From NCBI RefSeq assembly GCF_026241755.1, contig NZ_JAPJDA010000007.1, positions 62,001 through 126,000 of the forward strand: 64,000 nucleotides of DNA. The letters are read 5' to 3'. Numbering within the stretch: the first letter of the stretch is position 1; every line of letters begins with the position of its first letter. Under the pieces are notes generated by a model, which was not told the DNA's origin, did not search any database, and worked only from the letters and a program-made list of their open reading frames with translations. This stretch comes from Salinimicrobium profundisediminis. GTDB lineage: Bacteria; Bacteroidota; Bacteroidia; Flavobacteriales; Flavobacteriaceae. Below, in pieces: positions 26,710 to 36,102 of the stretch. The position numbers and the translations under genes are program-made.

Positions 26710-27252
26710 TTAGACCATCCGAGATTGCTCCTGAAATTTTCGCAATAATCTTTTGTAGCGGGGCCTGTTGTAGCGCTGCACTATAATAGGGTAAAGATTC
26801 AGCAGTACATTGAGCACGATGAGCCATAGCGCTTCCCTCCAAGTATTTGCTACTATAAATGTTACCAGCATTACGATAAGAAATATTATCGCGTGTCCGG
26901 CTTCAGAACTGCGGGATCCCTGTTCAGCACGCTTTAAAGCTTCTTCCTTTTTGATGATCTTGAGGTCTTTGCGGCTTATCTTTTCCCAACCCGTCCAGAC
27001 GAGTAGTTTTCTGTACAGATGTACTCCAAAGAACCTGTAGATGCGTCCGTTTTCCTCAAATTGCAGGGTATTAAAATAAACCGAAATATATTTCCACTTA
27101 AAAATAGAATCCAAGTAGGTGTACCAGGCCATCAGGACAAAATTTAGCACCCAGGCAAAAGTAAAATCCGTGAAACTGGTTAAAATACCTGTGAGGTAAC
27201 AGAACCCAATAGAGACTGAAGTTGCTAAAAATGCTTTAATTCCGTTTAGCAT
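26710..27252 (-). CDS. Membrane protein, resembles CrtO-type glycosyl-diaponeurosporenoate acyltransferase
   Basis: 180 residues with about four hydrophobic segments (residues 5-25, 30-48, 118-136, 140-158). The pattern EKISRKDLKIIKK followed by a final membrane segment and NLYPIIVQRYNRPRYKRLL closely resembles the CrtO acyltransferase family. No carotenoid genes adjoin it, so the acceptor is unknown. Family assignment comes from memory of the motif. Confidence 0.5.
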   Translation of the reverse strand: MLNGIKAFLATSVSIGFCYLTGILTSFTDFTFAWVLNFVLMAWYTYLDSIFKWKYISVYFNTLQFEENGRIYRFFGVHLYRKLLVWTGWEKISRKDLKIIKKEEALKRAEQGSRSSEAGHAIIFLIVMLVTFIVANTWREALWLIVLNVLLNLYPIIVQRYNRPRYKRLLRKFQEQSRMV

Positions 27253-27267
27253 TCAGAAACAACTTTA

Positions 27268-27282
27268 AAAAATGCCATTTTT
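27268..27282. repeat. Palindrome-family element
   Basis: AAAAATGCCATTTTT in the 36-bp gap between two minus-strand genes, 6 bp after the stop of the phosphatase gene. Confidence 0.9.
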
Positions 27283-27288
27283 GACACC

Positions 27289-27810
27289 TTAGTTGATAAA
27301 AAGTACCTGGGAAGTCTTTTCGCCATCCGGCGAGACGGTAACAATAAATAAGCTGCCGTACTCTGTTTCATCAAGATCCTGATATTTATTTTCTCCCAGC
27401 AGCAGGTTTACAAATGCCGGATTGGTATTGCTGTGCCCCACGACGAGTACCGTTTTTCCTTTTGTCTTCTTCTGAAATTCGGGATCGTTTAATTTTTTGG
27501 GATCGTAAATGTCTACCTGCTTCTGCTGCTTATCGGCCACCGCCCTGGCGGTATTCATGGTGCGATGGTAATTGCTGGAATAGATAAGGTCAAACTCAAC
27601 TTCTTCAAATACTTCAGCCCATTTAGCTGTCCGTTTTATCCCGGCTTCTGAGAGCTGCGGATTCCGGTCTTGAGGATCGGTCATTTCCTTTTCGGCATGA
27701 CGAATGAAATAATATTGCGTTGTAGCTTCCTGCACCGGTGGTTTTATAGGATTTTCAGAAGTTTCTCCTAAAGATAGAATAGAAATCAAAAAGATGAAAA
27801 AAGTACGCAT
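27289..27810 (-). CDS. Secreted histidine phosphatase family protein (SixA/PGAM-like)
   Basis: 173 residues with an N-terminal export signal. The RHG-type motif is YFIRHAEK with His38 as the nucleophile. A second His appears in LVVGHSNTNPAF, and the Arg in SSNYHRTMNTAR matches the phosphate pocket. Substrate unknown. Being exported, it may be an acid phosphatase; the neighbouring phytase-like lipoprotein (3-bp gap, same strand) supports phosphate scavenging, as inference. Confidence 0.82.
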   Translation of the reverse strand: MRTFFIFLISILSLGETSENPIKPPVQEATTQYYFIRHAEKEMTDPQDRNPQLSEAGIKRTAKWAEVFEEVEFDLIYSSNYHRTMNTARAVADKQQKQVDIYDPKKLNDPEFQKKTKGKTVLVVGHSNTNPAFVNLLLGENKYQDLDETEYGSLFIVTVSPDGEKTSQVLFIN

Positions 27811-27813
27811 AGA

Positions 27814-28914
27814 TTACCTTTTTGGAACAAATTCCATGAGAATGACCTGGTTGAGTTGCTGCCCCATGGAGTTGAAGTTATTATCAGAAATAAGGATAAG
27901 GCTTTGATTGCCGTTAGGCAGGGTAGGGCCAAAGGTGATGCCCTCAATGTTATCAATGATCTCCTGGCTCAGGTAATTTTTTGCCCATTTAAAATCGTAA
28001 AGCAGGGTTTTCTTTGCAGGGTTATTAAAGGAAACCCTAAGATTATTAATGTCTAAAGTATTTGTAGCCAGGCTGGCATCTACATCAAATATTCGCACGG
28101 TATTGCCATTTTGACCATGACCGGCTGCAAAACCTCTTTCCAGGATAAGAAATTTGTTGGGGGCGTACTCTAAAAGGTCGGTAACACCATTTACTGCAAA
28201 ATAGAGCCAGGGTATTTTTGCTATTCTTTCTAAACGGTAAGGGAATTGCTTTACAGGTTCTCCGGTTTTTTTGTCGAAATAGGTGATGCGTACCGGCGAT
28301 TTTGTGGGATAAAGCTTAGGTTTTGGTCCATCAGTGACCAAAGGAAGTTCCATGGCCGCCCATATTCCTTTTTGATCAAAAGAAGCGGCAAGTCCTTCAA
28401 GCGTTCCGTTATTTCTGGGCTTCTTGATACTTTCAGCTAAAAGATTTTCGGGTACAGCAAAAGAGTCGACGTAATTTCCCTTTTTTGACACCCTAAAGAG
28501 CATAGGATCTTTTTTATTATTGATATTTCCTTCGCTGGAAAGTACAAAATTGTCTTCTTCAGCCTGGAAGAGAATACTTTCTAGATCCAGATGTTGCCCC
28601 TTGAGGCTTTCATGTTCTTTATTTAGAAGAATTACATCAGAAATAACTATAGTATCGATCTTTTCTTCGGAAATAGCCATGTTAGCCACATAAATCCGCG
28701 GCATAGAAGGCTGGTCGCTCACCATATAAAATTTCCCTTCCTGGTAATCGATGCCCGAAAGACCGCCAACCTCTGTACCTTTTACAGTGAGGTTGTCGGT
28801 AATATTATAATCGTCTAAAAACTTTACCTGTACGTTTGAAGTACTACCTATTCGGGAACTTTTGCAGCTAAGGAAGGCTGTGGCTATAAGAACTAAGAAG
28901 AATGCTTTTTTCAT
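27814..28914 (-). CDS. Phytase-like / esterase-like domain lipoprotein
   Basis: 366 residues. The signal peptide ends TAFLSC with Cys17 as lipid site. The mature part matches the phytase-like (PF13449) family: GGLSGIDYQEGKFYMVSDQ near the start, LDLESILF, NNGTLEGLA, EYAPNKFLILERGF and NIEGITFGP, in the order of that predicted beta-propeller. It is probably surface- or periplasm-anchored. It is the first gene of a two-gene unit with the histidine phosphatase. Confidence 0.8.
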   Translation of the reverse strand: MKKAFFLVLIATAFLSCKSSRIGSTSNVQVKFLDDYNITDNLTVKGTEVGGLSGIDYQEGKFYMVSDQPSMPRIYVANMAISEEKIDTIVISDVILLNKEHESLKGQHLDLESILFQAEEDNFVLSSEGNINNKKDPMLFRVSKKGNYVDSFAVPENLLAESIKKPRNNGTLEGLAASFDQKGIWAAMELPLVTDGPKPKLYPTKSPVRITYFDKKTGEPVKQFPYRLERIAKIPWLYFAVNGVTDLLEYAPNKFLILERGFAAGHGQNGNTVRIFDVDASLATNTLDINNLRVSFNNPAKKTLLYDFKWAKNYLSQEIIDNIEGITFGPTLPNGNQSLILISDNNFNSMGQQLNQVILMEFVPKR

Positions 28915-29016
28915 GCCGATAAAAATAACAAATTCTTAAGAGCAAAATAGGACTTTTTTAGCGGCAGGCGAACCCTTGTTTAGCTACTTTCGATAAGAAC
29001 CATTAAAACTTAAGTT

Positions 29017-29202
29017 ATGAATGATGACCAAATTGAAGGAAAGTGGAAACAGATCAAAGGACAGTTTAAGCAAAAGTACGGAGATCTTACCGATGATGAT
29101 GTAACCTATCGTGAGGGTAGATTTGATGAAATGCTTGGGCGCCTACAGGAAAAGACCGGCCGCAGCAAGGAAGAATTGAAGAAGGAAATTGACAGATGGT
29201 AG
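29017..29202 (+). CDS. CsbD-like stress protein
   Basis: 61 residues. MNDDQIEGKWKQIKGQFKQ is the standard CsbD opening, and LGRLQEKTGRSKEELKKEID completes the family pattern. CsbD proteins are small, charged and induced by general stress in other bacteria; their role is unknown. TACTTTCG at 28985-28992 is one base off the -7 consensus. The gene shares a hairpin terminator with convergent clpB. Confidence 0.88.
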   Translation: MNDDQIEGKWKQIKGQFKQKYGDLTDDDVTYREGRFDEMLGRLQEKTGRSKEELKKEIDRW

Positions 29203-29220
29203 GATTTTCCTGGAATAAAA

Positions 29221-29250
29221 AAATGGCCCCGATTAATTGGGGCCATTTCT
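29221..29250. terminator. Bidirectional terminator between csbD and clpB
   Basis: Arms AAATGGCCCC (29221-29230) and GGGGCCATTT (29239-29248) around an 8-nt loop, with A-rich and T-rich flanks. It sits between convergent stops. Confidence 0.88.
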
Positions 29251-29251
29251 A

Positions 29252-31852
29252 TTATTGGGCGATCTCTTCCTGGTTTCTAAAGACCAGTTCGTCGTCAAAG
29301 CAATCGAGCAGCACAATACTATCGGTATGTATTTTACCGCTTAAGATCTCTTTGGAAAGTTTATTAAGTACTTCTTTTTGCAGCGTTCTTTTTACCGGTC
29401 TTGCCCCGTATTGAGGATCAAAACCTTTGTTTGCCAGGTTTGCAATGGCTTCTTCGGTTGCATCAAGAGTAATACCTTGTTTCGCAAGCATTTTGGTTAC
29501 GCCTTTCATTTGGAGACCTACAATTTGCTTGATATCTTTCCTGGTAAGCGGTGCAAACATCACGATATCATCAATCCTGTTTATAAATTCTGGCCGGACG
29601 CTCTGTTTTAGCAGGGCCAGCAATTCAACTTTGGCGCTTTCCATCGCAGTTTCAGTATCTTTTATCGTGTCAAATTTTTCCTGGATAATGTGAGAACCCA
29701 TATTTGATGTCATAATAATTATGGTGTTCTTAAAATCGGCCAGGCGTCCTTTGTTATCAGTAAGCCTTCCTTCATCAAGCACCTGCAAGAGGATATTAAA
29801 AGTGTCGGGGTGGGCTTTTTCTATCTCATCAAGCAGGATCACCGAATAAGGTTTTCTCCTTACAGCCTCGGTAAGCTGCCCACCTTCATCGTAACCTACA
29901 TATCCCGGAGGCGCCCCAACAAGCCTGCTCACGGCGTGGCGTTCCTGGTACTCACTCATATCAATACGGGTCATCGCACTCTCGTCGTTAAAGAGATAAT
30001 CGGCAAGAGCTTTGGCCAATTCGGTTTTACCAACTCCGGTAGTACCCAAAAACAGGAAGGAGCCTATAGGTTTCTTTTGGTCCTGTAACCCTGCTCGGCT
30101 TCTGCGCACGGCGTCACTTACGGCCTCTATGGCCTCGTCTTGCCCTACCACTCTTTTATGAAGCTCGTCTTCCAGTTTAAGAAGTTTCTCCCGTTCGGTC
30201 TGTAACATCTTGGTAACCGGAATGCCGGTCCATTTAGCTACAACTTCAGCAATATCTTCGTTGGTGACTTCTTCTTTAATTAAAGATTTTCCCTGCTGAT
30301 TCTCTTCCAGTTGCTTCTGAAGTTCGGCCAGCCTTTCCTGTTCTTCCTTGATCTTACCATAGCGCAGTTCGGCTACTTTTCCGTAGTTGCCCTCTCTTTC
30401 TGCACGCTCGGCTTCCAGCTTATAATTCTCTATGCTCGATTTTGCCGTTTGGATGTTGTCTACAACGTCTTTTTCATTCTTCCACTGGGCATGGAGTTCG
30501 TTGCGTTCATCTTTATAATTGGCAAGATCGGCTCTCAAAGCTTTTAGCTTATTCTCATCATTTTCCCGCTTAATGGCCTCCATTTCTATCTCGAGCTGCA
30601 TGATCTTTCTGTCGAGCACATCGAGTTCTTCAGGTTTGGAGTTGATCTCCATTCTTAACCTGGAGGCTGCTTCGTCCATTAGGTCTATGGCCTTATCGGG
30701 TAAGAACCTGTTGGTGATGTAACGCTGCGACAGCTCAACGGCCGAGATAATCGCCTCATCTTTGATGCGTACTTTATGGTGAGTTTCATACTTTTCTTTG
30801 ATTCCGCGTAAGATAGATATGGCACTCTCTGTATCGGGCTCATCTACCATTACCTTTTGAAAACGTCTTTCAAGGGCTTTGTCCTTCTCAAAATACTTTT
30901 GATACTCATCTAAAGTGGTTGCTCCAATAGCGCGCAATTCCCCTCTTGCCAGGGCAGGTTTTAGAATGTTGGCTGCATCCATGGCGCCCTGGCCACCGCC
31001 GGCACCCACAAGGGTGTGAATCTCGTCAATGAACAGCACGATGTTTCCTTCGCTGGAAGTTACTTCTTTAATGACGGCCTTTAGCCTTTCTTCAAATTCC
31101 CCTTTATATTTTGCACCGGCAATTAAAGCTCCCATATCAAGGGAATAGATTTGTTTATCCTTGAGGTTTTCGGGAATATCACCTGCAACGATACGATGGG
31201 CAAGACCTTCGGCAATGGCGGTTTTACCCACACCGGGTTCTCCCACTAACATTGGGTTGTTCTTGGTTCTTCGAGACAGGATTTGCAATACTCTGCGTAT
31301 CTCTTCATCGCGCCCAATTACAGGATCAAGCTTTCCTTCTTCGGCCAGTTTATTGAGGTTATTGGCGTATTTATTCAGGGAGTTATAGGTTTCTTCGGCA
31401 CTTTGAGAAGTGACTTTTTCTCCTTTTCTAAGTTCTTCAATTGCAGCTTTTAAACCTTTTTCGGTGGCGCCCTGGTCTTTCATGATCTGGGCTACTTTAC
31501 TTGAAGATCCAAAAATGGCTAAAATAAGGTGCTCTACTGAAACGTATTCATCTCCCATTTTCTTAGCTACGGAAGATGCATCAGTAAGTGTTTTGGATGC
31601 TTCACGCGAGAGCATAATATCTCCGCCGCTCACCTTCGGAAAATTTTGAAGTGTCTTGTCCAGGATCTGCTGAAAGAGACTCACATTAATATTGAGCTTC
31701 TTCAGAAGAAAAGGAGTAACATTCTCATCTACTAAGGTAATTGCTTTGAATATATGTTCGTTCTCTATTTGCTGATGCCCTAACTCCTGCGCCAGTTGCT
31801 GGGCCTGCTGAATGGCCTCCTGACTTTTTATTGTAAAATTATTTAAGTTCAT
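29252..31852 (-). CDS. clpB: ATP-dependent chaperone ClpB
   Basis: 866 residues, normal for ClpB, the Hsp100 disaggregase working with DnaK. The N-terminal repeat domain is residues 1-145. AAA1 has Walker A GEPGVGKT and Walker B IVLFIDEIH. The coiled-coil M domain spans about residues 405-525. AAA2 has GTTGVGKTELAKA and VILLDEIEKAHPD. A small inverted repeat TGTAC-CA-GTACA at 31885-31896 lies upstream, but no known heat-shock operator is recognised. Assignment is secure. Confidence 0.97.
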   Translation of the reverse strand: MNLNNFTIKSQEAIQQAQQLAQELGHQQIENEHIFKAITLVDENVTPFLLKKLNINVSLFQQILDKTLQNFPKVSGGDIMLSREASKTLTDASSVAKKMGDEYVSVEHLILAIFGSSSKVAQIMKDQGATEKGLKAAIEELRKGEKVTSQSAEETYNSLNKYANNLNKLAEEGKLDPVIGRDEEIRRVLQILSRRTKNNPMLVGEPGVGKTAIAEGLAHRIVAGDIPENLKDKQIYSLDMGALIAGAKYKGEFEERLKAVIKEVTSSEGNIVLFIDEIHTLVGAGGGQGAMDAANILKPALARGELRAIGATTLDEYQKYFEKDKALERRFQKVMVDEPDTESAISILRGIKEKYETHHKVRIKDEAIISAVELSQRYITNRFLPDKAIDLMDEAASRLRMEINSKPEELDVLDRKIMQLEIEMEAIKRENDENKLKALRADLANYKDERNELHAQWKNEKDVVDNIQTAKSSIENYKLEAERAEREGNYGKVAELRYGKIKEEQERLAELQKQLEENQQGKSLIKEEVTNEDIAEVVAKWTGIPVTKMLQTEREKLLKLEDELHKRVVGQDEAIEAVSDAVRRSRAGLQDQKKPIGSFLFLGTTGVGKTELAKALADYLFNDESAMTRIDMSEYQERHAVSRLVGAPPGYVGYDEGGQLTEAVRRKPYSVILLDEIEKAHPDTFNILLQVLDEGRLTDNKGRLADFKNTIIIMTSNMGSHIIQEKFDTIKDTETAMESAKVELLALLKQSVRPEFINRIDDIVMFAPLTRKDIKQIVGLQMKGVTKMLAKQGITLDATEEAIANLANKGFDPQYGARPVKRTLQKEVLNKLSKEILSGKIHTDSIVLLDCFDDELVFRNQEEIAQ

Positions 31853-32045
31853 AGTTGTTCTTTTTCTTTAGTTTTAGCAAAGCATGTACCAGTACAATAA
31901 TGCCGACAAAATGGCTGATATTCTGCAGAATCTAATGACTTTTTGTCTCTTATAGAGATGCTAAAGTTCAGGCCCTGTAACCGAATTATCAGATGATTTT
32001 ACTATTTTACAGAGTTCAATAAACGTGTAACTAAAGCCTTCAAAA

Positions 32046-32444
32046 ATGGGATTATTTGATAAAGTTTTTAAAAGTGAAAGAGATATCGTGAAGAAAGAGA
32101 TTGTGGAGGTGCCGTGGCACGCTCTTACTGGAGAGAAGCAACTTGAAGAGATCGAAAAAGAATCTGATTCACAACCTGTAGTGATTTTCAAACATTCTAC
32201 CCGCTGCGGAATCAGCCGAATGGTATTAAACAATTTTGAGCGAAGTTATGATCTGCCAAAAGATGAAGAAGTAAAACTTTACTTTCTTGATCTCTTAGCC
32301 AATCGCGACATTTCTAACGCAGTGGCCAGCCGCTTCGGGGTGAGACATGAAAGTCCGCAAATGATTATCCTTAAGAATAGGGAAGTAGTTCATCATTCCT
32401 CACATCAATCTATTGAAGTTCAGAATATAAAAGATCAACTGTAG
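32046..32444 (+). CDS. YtxJ-type bacilliredoxin
   Basis: 132 residues. A thioredoxin-fold protein with a single-Cys site in KHSTRCGISRM, the YtxJ signature. Known relatives act as monothiol bacilliredoxins that remove bacillithiol from proteins, so the organism probably makes bacillithiol. The C-terminal half keeps the cis-Pro loop (RHESPQMIIL). It is divergent from clpB. Confidence 0.88.
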   Translation: MGLFDKVFKSERDIVKKEIVEVPWHALTGEKQLEEIEKESDSQPVVIFKHSTRCGISRMVLNNFERSYDLPKDEEVKLYFLDLLANRDISNAVASRFGVRHESPQMIILKNREVVHHSSHQSIEVQNIKDQL

Positions 32445-32504
32445 GTTAATTTTTTCTCAATTATGATCAATGGTAAAATACGGTTAAATATTTTATAATC
32501 AATA

Positions 32505-32541
32505 TTTTAAGAGGTGATTTCTAATTATATTTAGAGGTGTT
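32505..32541 (+). promoter_or_regulatory. Possible operator or promoter motif, repeated
   Basis: TTTTAAGAGGTGAT (32505-32518) and a variant TTTAGAGGTGTT (32530-32541) lie upstream of the small charged protein. TTTAAGAGGTGAT recurs at 43847-43859 before the DUF4136 lipoprotein. Function is inferred only from recurrence. Confidence 0.3.
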
Positions 32542-32568
32542 AATCTAAGAACCTTAAAAATTGTAATT

Positions 32569-32769
32569 ATGGAAGAGAGAAGAGGAGATCGCAACCGCGA
32601 TCACAATGAAGAGCAAAGGCGTCACCAACAGGAAGAAGAAAGAAGGAACCCGGCGCAACAGGCCGCAGGTGACCGTGACAAGCAAAAGCAGGAAGATGCC
32701 GAGAGGGAAAGAGACATGAAACGCGATAAAAAACGAGAAGATCGCAATAATAGAGAAGAGCTTATTTAG
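32569..32769 (+). CDS. Small highly charged hypothetical protein
   Basis: 66 residues, almost entirely Arg, Lys, Glu, Asp, Gln and Asn, with no hydrophobic core. Likely intrinsically disordered or a single charged helix. It has its own strong terminator 10 bp downstream, which supports it being expressed. It is not a recognised family. Position beside csbD, clpB and ytxJ suggests a stress link, as inference. Confidence 0.6.
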   Translation: MEERRGDRNRDHNEEQRRHQQEEERRNPAQQAAGDRDKQKQEDAERERDMKRDKKREDRNNREELI

Positions 32770-32778
32770 GATCCTTTT

Positions 32779-32829
32779 CCAATAAAAAAGAGCCGTAAAA
32801 TATCAAATTTTACGGCTCTTTTTTATTGG
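32779..32829. terminator. Bidirectional terminator, 23-bp perfect stem
   Basis: Arms 32779-32801 and 32807-32829 are fully complementary around a 5-nt loop. The GC core is GAGCCGTAAAAT and the outer part AATAAAAAA gives T-runs on both strands. It serves the small charged protein gene and convergent fahA. Confidence 0.93.
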
Positions 32830-32840
32830 TTGTTGTAGAC

Positions 32841-34130
32841 TTACTTCTTCTTAGGCTCAAAAACAGGAAGCAGCTTTGTGCTTACCTCCCCAAATCCTAT
32901 CCTGTAGTTGTCTTTTTGGCAAAAACCACGCATAATAACAGTATCGTTATCTTCAATAAAAGTACGGGTGCTGCCGTCAGAAAGTTTTACAGGTTTTTCA
33001 CCTTTCCATGAAAGTTCAAGCATAGATCCGTATGAGTCGGGAGTGGGGCCTGAAATTGTTCCCGATCCCATCATGTCTCCAGAAAGTACAGGGCAACCGT
33101 TCACGGTGTGATGAGCGAGCTGCTGGCTCATGTTCCAGTACATGTGTCTAAAATTGGATTTAGAGACCCGTGTTTCTTCAGCATTCTCGGGCTTTATGAA
33201 TACTTCAAGTTCTATATCAAAACTCCTTTTACCTGTAGATTGAAGGTAAGGCAATAGTTTCTTTTCAGGTTTTGGGCTTTTCACCCTAAAAGGTTCAAGC
33301 GCATCTAAAGTGACGATCCACGGGGAAATGGCAGAAGCAAAATTCTTGGCAAGAAAAGGTCCTAAAGGCACATATTCCCAGGTTTGAATATCGCGTGCAC
33401 TCCAGTCATTAAAAAGTACAAGTCCAAAAATGTAATCTTCGGCTTCATCTATTGGTATGGGTTCCCCAAGGTGGTTGGCATCGGTAGTGATAAAAGCCAT
33501 TTCCAGTTCAAAATCCACTCTTTTTGAGGGCCCGAATACAGGCTCATCGGCATCCTTAGGTTTGGTTTGTCCTTGTGGGCGGTGAATAGGAATGCCACTG
33601 GGAACTATAGAAGAACTTCTCCCATGGTAACCTACCGGAATGTGAAGCCAGTTGGGCAGCAATGCATTATCTGGATCACGAAACATGGTACCCACATTGG
33701 TAGCGTGCTCTTTACTGGAATAAAAATCGGTATAATCGCCTACCTGTACAGGCATTTGCATTTCAATCTCATCCAGGGTAAAGAGAACAACCTGCCGGTG
33801 TTCTTCATTATCGCGAAGGCTTTCATTGCTGGTGTCAAAAATTTCAGCAATACGATTCCTTACAAGTCTCCAGGTTTTTTTTCCGTCAGAAATGAAATCG
33901 TTCAGGGTATCCTGTAGAAAAATATCGTCAGTAAGGGGGATACCTTCAAAATAACCCAACTGGTGCAGGGCACCCAGGTCTATTGCGGTATCTCCTATAC
34001 GAGTTCCTATGGTGATGATATCATCTCTTGTAAGAAAAACTCCAAAGGGGATGTTTTGTATGGGAAAATCAGAGTTTTCGGGTACTTCCAGCCAGGTTTT
34101 TCGTGTAGGGTCGTTAGCTGTAATGGACAT
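32841..34130 (-). CDS. fahA: Fumarylacetoacetase
   Basis: 429 residues from the ATG at 34130. A longer frame starting at 34169 would begin inside the promoter box (34167-34174), so the shorter start is chosen; it also matches family N-termini (SWLEVPENSDFPIQN). Cleaves fumarylacetoacetate to fumarate and acetoacetate, the last step of tyrosine breakdown. Metal and substrate motifs include YTDFYSSKEHATNVG, GYHGRSSSIVPSG and FELEMAF. No other tyrosine genes are near. Confidence 0.94.
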   Translation of the reverse strand: MSITANDPTRKTWLEVPENSDFPIQNIPFGVFLTRDDIITIGTRIGDTAIDLGALHQLGYFEGIPLTDDIFLQDTLNDFISDGKKTWRLVRNRIAEIFDTSNESLRDNEEHRQVVLFTLDEIEMQMPVQVGDYTDFYSSKEHATNVGTMFRDPDNALLPNWLHIPVGYHGRSSSIVPSGIPIHRPQGQTKPKDADEPVFGPSKRVDFELEMAFITTDANHLGEPIPIDEAEDYIFGLVLFNDWSARDIQTWEYVPLGPFLAKNFASAISPWIVTLDALEPFRVKSPKPEKKLLPYLQSTGKRSFDIELEVFIKPENAEETRVSKSNFRHMYWNMSQQLAHHTVNGCPVLSGDMMGSGTISGPTPDSYGSMLELSWKGEKPVKLSDGSTRTFIEDNDTVIMRGFCQKDNYRIGFGEVSTKLLPVFEPKKK

Positions 34131-34166
34131 AATAAATGTTGGTATTTTGTTAAAATCAATTCGAAC

Positions 34167-34174
34167 CAAATATA
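34167..34174 (-). promoter_or_regulatory. -7 element of fahA
   Basis: TATATTTG on the minus strand, about 37 bp before the fahA ATG at 34130. Confidence 0.5.
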
Positions 34175-34206
34175 TTATTTTCTTACTAAGAACCGAATGT
34201 ATTTGC

Positions 34207-34214
34207 TATTTTTG
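34207..34214 (+). promoter_or_regulatory. -7 element of glyA
   Basis: TATTTTTG, 20 bp before the glyA start; divergent from the fahA element. Confidence 0.5.
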
Positions 34215-34234
34215 AGTATTATTTAACGTAAAAA

Positions 34235-35515
34235 ATGCATATGCAACGGGATAACGAATTATTTGATTTAATTGACGCAGAAAAGGAGAGGCAACTTAAT
34301 GGTTTAGAGTTAATTGCCAGTGAAAATTTTGTAAGTGAACAGGTACTCGAAGCTGCCGGTTCTGTACTTACCAATAAATACGCCGAAGGTTACCCGGGTA
34401 AAAGGTATTACGGTGGGTGTGATGTGGTAGATGAGGTTGAAAATTTGGCGATCGATAGATTAAAAGAACTTTTTAATGCCGAATATGCGAACGTGCAGCC
34501 GCATTCTGGATCTCAGGCTAATACTGCTGTTTTTCACGCCTGTATGAAACCCGGTGATAAATTCCTTGGTTTTGACCTTTCCCACGGCGGACATTTAACT
34601 CACGGTTCTCCCGTAAATTTCTCCGGAAAACTTTACAACCCTGTATTTTATGGTGTAGATAAAGAAACCGGGCTTATAGATTATGATGAAGTTCAAAAAA
34701 TAGCTGAAAAAGAGCAACCCAAAATGATCATTGCCGGTGCCTCGGCATATTCAAGGGAAATCGACTACAAGCGCTTTAGAGAGATTGCCGACAGTGTGGG
34801 TGCCATACTTTTTGCAGATATCGCACACCCGGCAGGTCTCATTGCTAAAGGTTTGCTCAGCGACCCAATTCCTCATTGCCACATCGTTTCCTCAACCACT
34901 CATAAAACTTTGCGCGGGCCTCGCGGCGGAATTATTATGATGGGGAAAGATTTTGACAATCCTTTTGGCGAAACTCTTAAGAACGGAAGCCCTAAAAAAA
35001 TGTCTATGCTGCTTAACAGCGGTGTATTCCCCGGAAACCAGGGTGGGCCTTTAGAGCATATCATTGCAGCAAAGGCTGTGGCTTTTGGTGAGGCCCTTAC
35101 CGATGAATTCCTTCATTATACAGTACAGGTGAAGAAAAATGCCAAACGTATGGCTGAAGCATTTATGAAAAAAGATTACCAGGTGATCTCGGGTGGGACA
35201 GACAATCACATGATGCTTATAGACCTGCGCAATAAAGATATCTCAGGAAAAGAAGCCGAAGAAGCTCTTGGAAAAGCCGATATCACCGTGAACAAAAACA
35301 TGGTGCCTTTTGACGATAAATCCCCTTTTGTAACTTCAGGAATACGTATTGGTACCCCGGCGGTAACCACCCGCGGACTCAAAGAAGCCGATATGGATAC
35401 TATTGTTGACCTTATTGATCGCGTGATCACTAATTATCAGGATGACGAGAAGCTTGAAGCGGTGAGACAGGACGTGATTAACCTTATGCAGGGAAGACCT
35501 CTCTTTCAAATGTAA
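34235..35515 (+). CDS. glyA: Serine hydroxymethyltransferase
   Basis: 426 residues. Interconverts serine and glycine with tetrahydrofolate and pyridoxal phosphate. The PLP Lys is K224 in [39 protein letters not shown] and [14 protein letters not shown] are standard motifs. A second in-frame ATG at 34241 gives the commonest family N-terminus ([10 protein letters not shown]), so either start is possible. A strong terminator follows. Confidence 0.97.
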   Translation: MHMQRDNELFDLIDAEKERQLNGLELIASENFVSEQVLEAAGSVLTNKYAEGYPGKRYYGGCDVVDEVENLAIDRLKELFNAEYANVQPHSGSQANTAVFHACMKPGDKFLGFDLSHGGHLTHGSPVNFSGKLYNPVFYGVDKETGLIDYDEVQKIAEKEQPKMIIAGASAYSREIDYKRFREIADSVGAILFADIAHPAGLIAKGLLSDPIPHCHIVSSTTHKTLRGPRGGIIMMGKDFDNPFGETLKNGSPKKMSMLLNSGVFPGNQGGPLEHIIAAKAVAFGEALTDEFLHYTVQVKKNAKRMAEAFMKKDYQVISGGTDNHMMLIDLRNKDISGKEAEEALGKADITVNKNMVPFDDKSPFVTSGIRIGTPAVTTRGLKEADMDTIVDLIDRVITNYQDDEKLEAVRQDVINLMQGRPLFQM

Positions 35516-35538
35516 GAGTAAGCTATCAAATTAAATAT

Positions 35539-35587
35539 AACGCTGCCTTAGGTCTCAAAAATGGGATTTTTAGGCAGCGTTTTTTAT
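35539..35587 (+). terminator. glyA terminator with palindrome-family-like centre
   Basis: Outer arms AACGCTGCCT (35539-35548) and AGGCAGCGTT (35572-35581) followed by TTTTTAT. The loop contains TCTCAAAAATGGGATTTTTA, a degenerate form of the dispersed core. Confidence 0.9.
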
Positions 35588-35691
35588 TTCTGAAGTTTTA
35601 TTAATTCTGCGGAAGTGTAGGTTGGGGATAGATAAATATCAGGGCCTCATTTGCTTCCGAAGGTGTCGTGAAAAGCTGAAATTTGAGTGTT

Positions 35692-36102
35692 TTATTCTCT
35701 TTTATGGAAAACGTTACGTAGTTCTTCGGTGATTTTGGTGGGTTTTTTCGAATGGGCGTCCAGCAGGCACCACATAGATTTTGCCGCAACTAAAACGTCA
35801 CCGTTTTTGGCACTTTTGATGTTTACAAACCTTTCAGAAGTGACAAAAGTGGTCTCTCCCACATAGGTTTCTATAATAAGGTCATCTCCCAAAAATGCCT
35901 GTTTTTTGTAGTCTATTTCGTGGCGAATCACCACCCAGATAAAGTTTTCTTTAAGCTCATCTGTAGCTCTAACTTCCCAGTGCTCTTTTGCGATATCCTG
36001 TATCCACTGCACGTAACGTACATTGTTCACGTGGTTGAGGTCATCCAAATCTTCTTCGGAAACCGTTCTTTTATGTGTGTATGTTTCTGCAGGTACTACC
36101 AT
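35692..36102 (-). CDS. Acyl-CoA thioesterase, 4HBT hotdog family
   Basis: 136 residues. A single hotdog domain with DLNHVNNVRYVQWIQD, the active-site region of the 4HBT/FatA-like thioesterases. Cleaves an acyl-CoA or acyl-ACP thioester; chain length is unknown. Its start overlaps the stop of the upstream cyclotransferase gene by one base (TAATG), so translation is coupled. Confidence 0.85.
   Translation of the reverse strand: MVVPAETYTHKRTVSEEDLDDLNHVNNVRYVQWIQDIAKEHWEVRATDELKENFIWVVIRHEIDYKKQAFLGDDLIIETYVGETTFVTSERFVNIKSAKNGDVLVAAKSMWCLLDAHSKKPTKITEELRNVFHKRE

Noticed and set aside
34131-34169. Longer fahA start
   Set aside because: It falls in the promoter -7 box, and the shorter start matches family N-termini.
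35601-35789. Open frame on the minus strand after glyA
   Set aside because: It overlaps the thioesterase gene out of frame and has no coding character.
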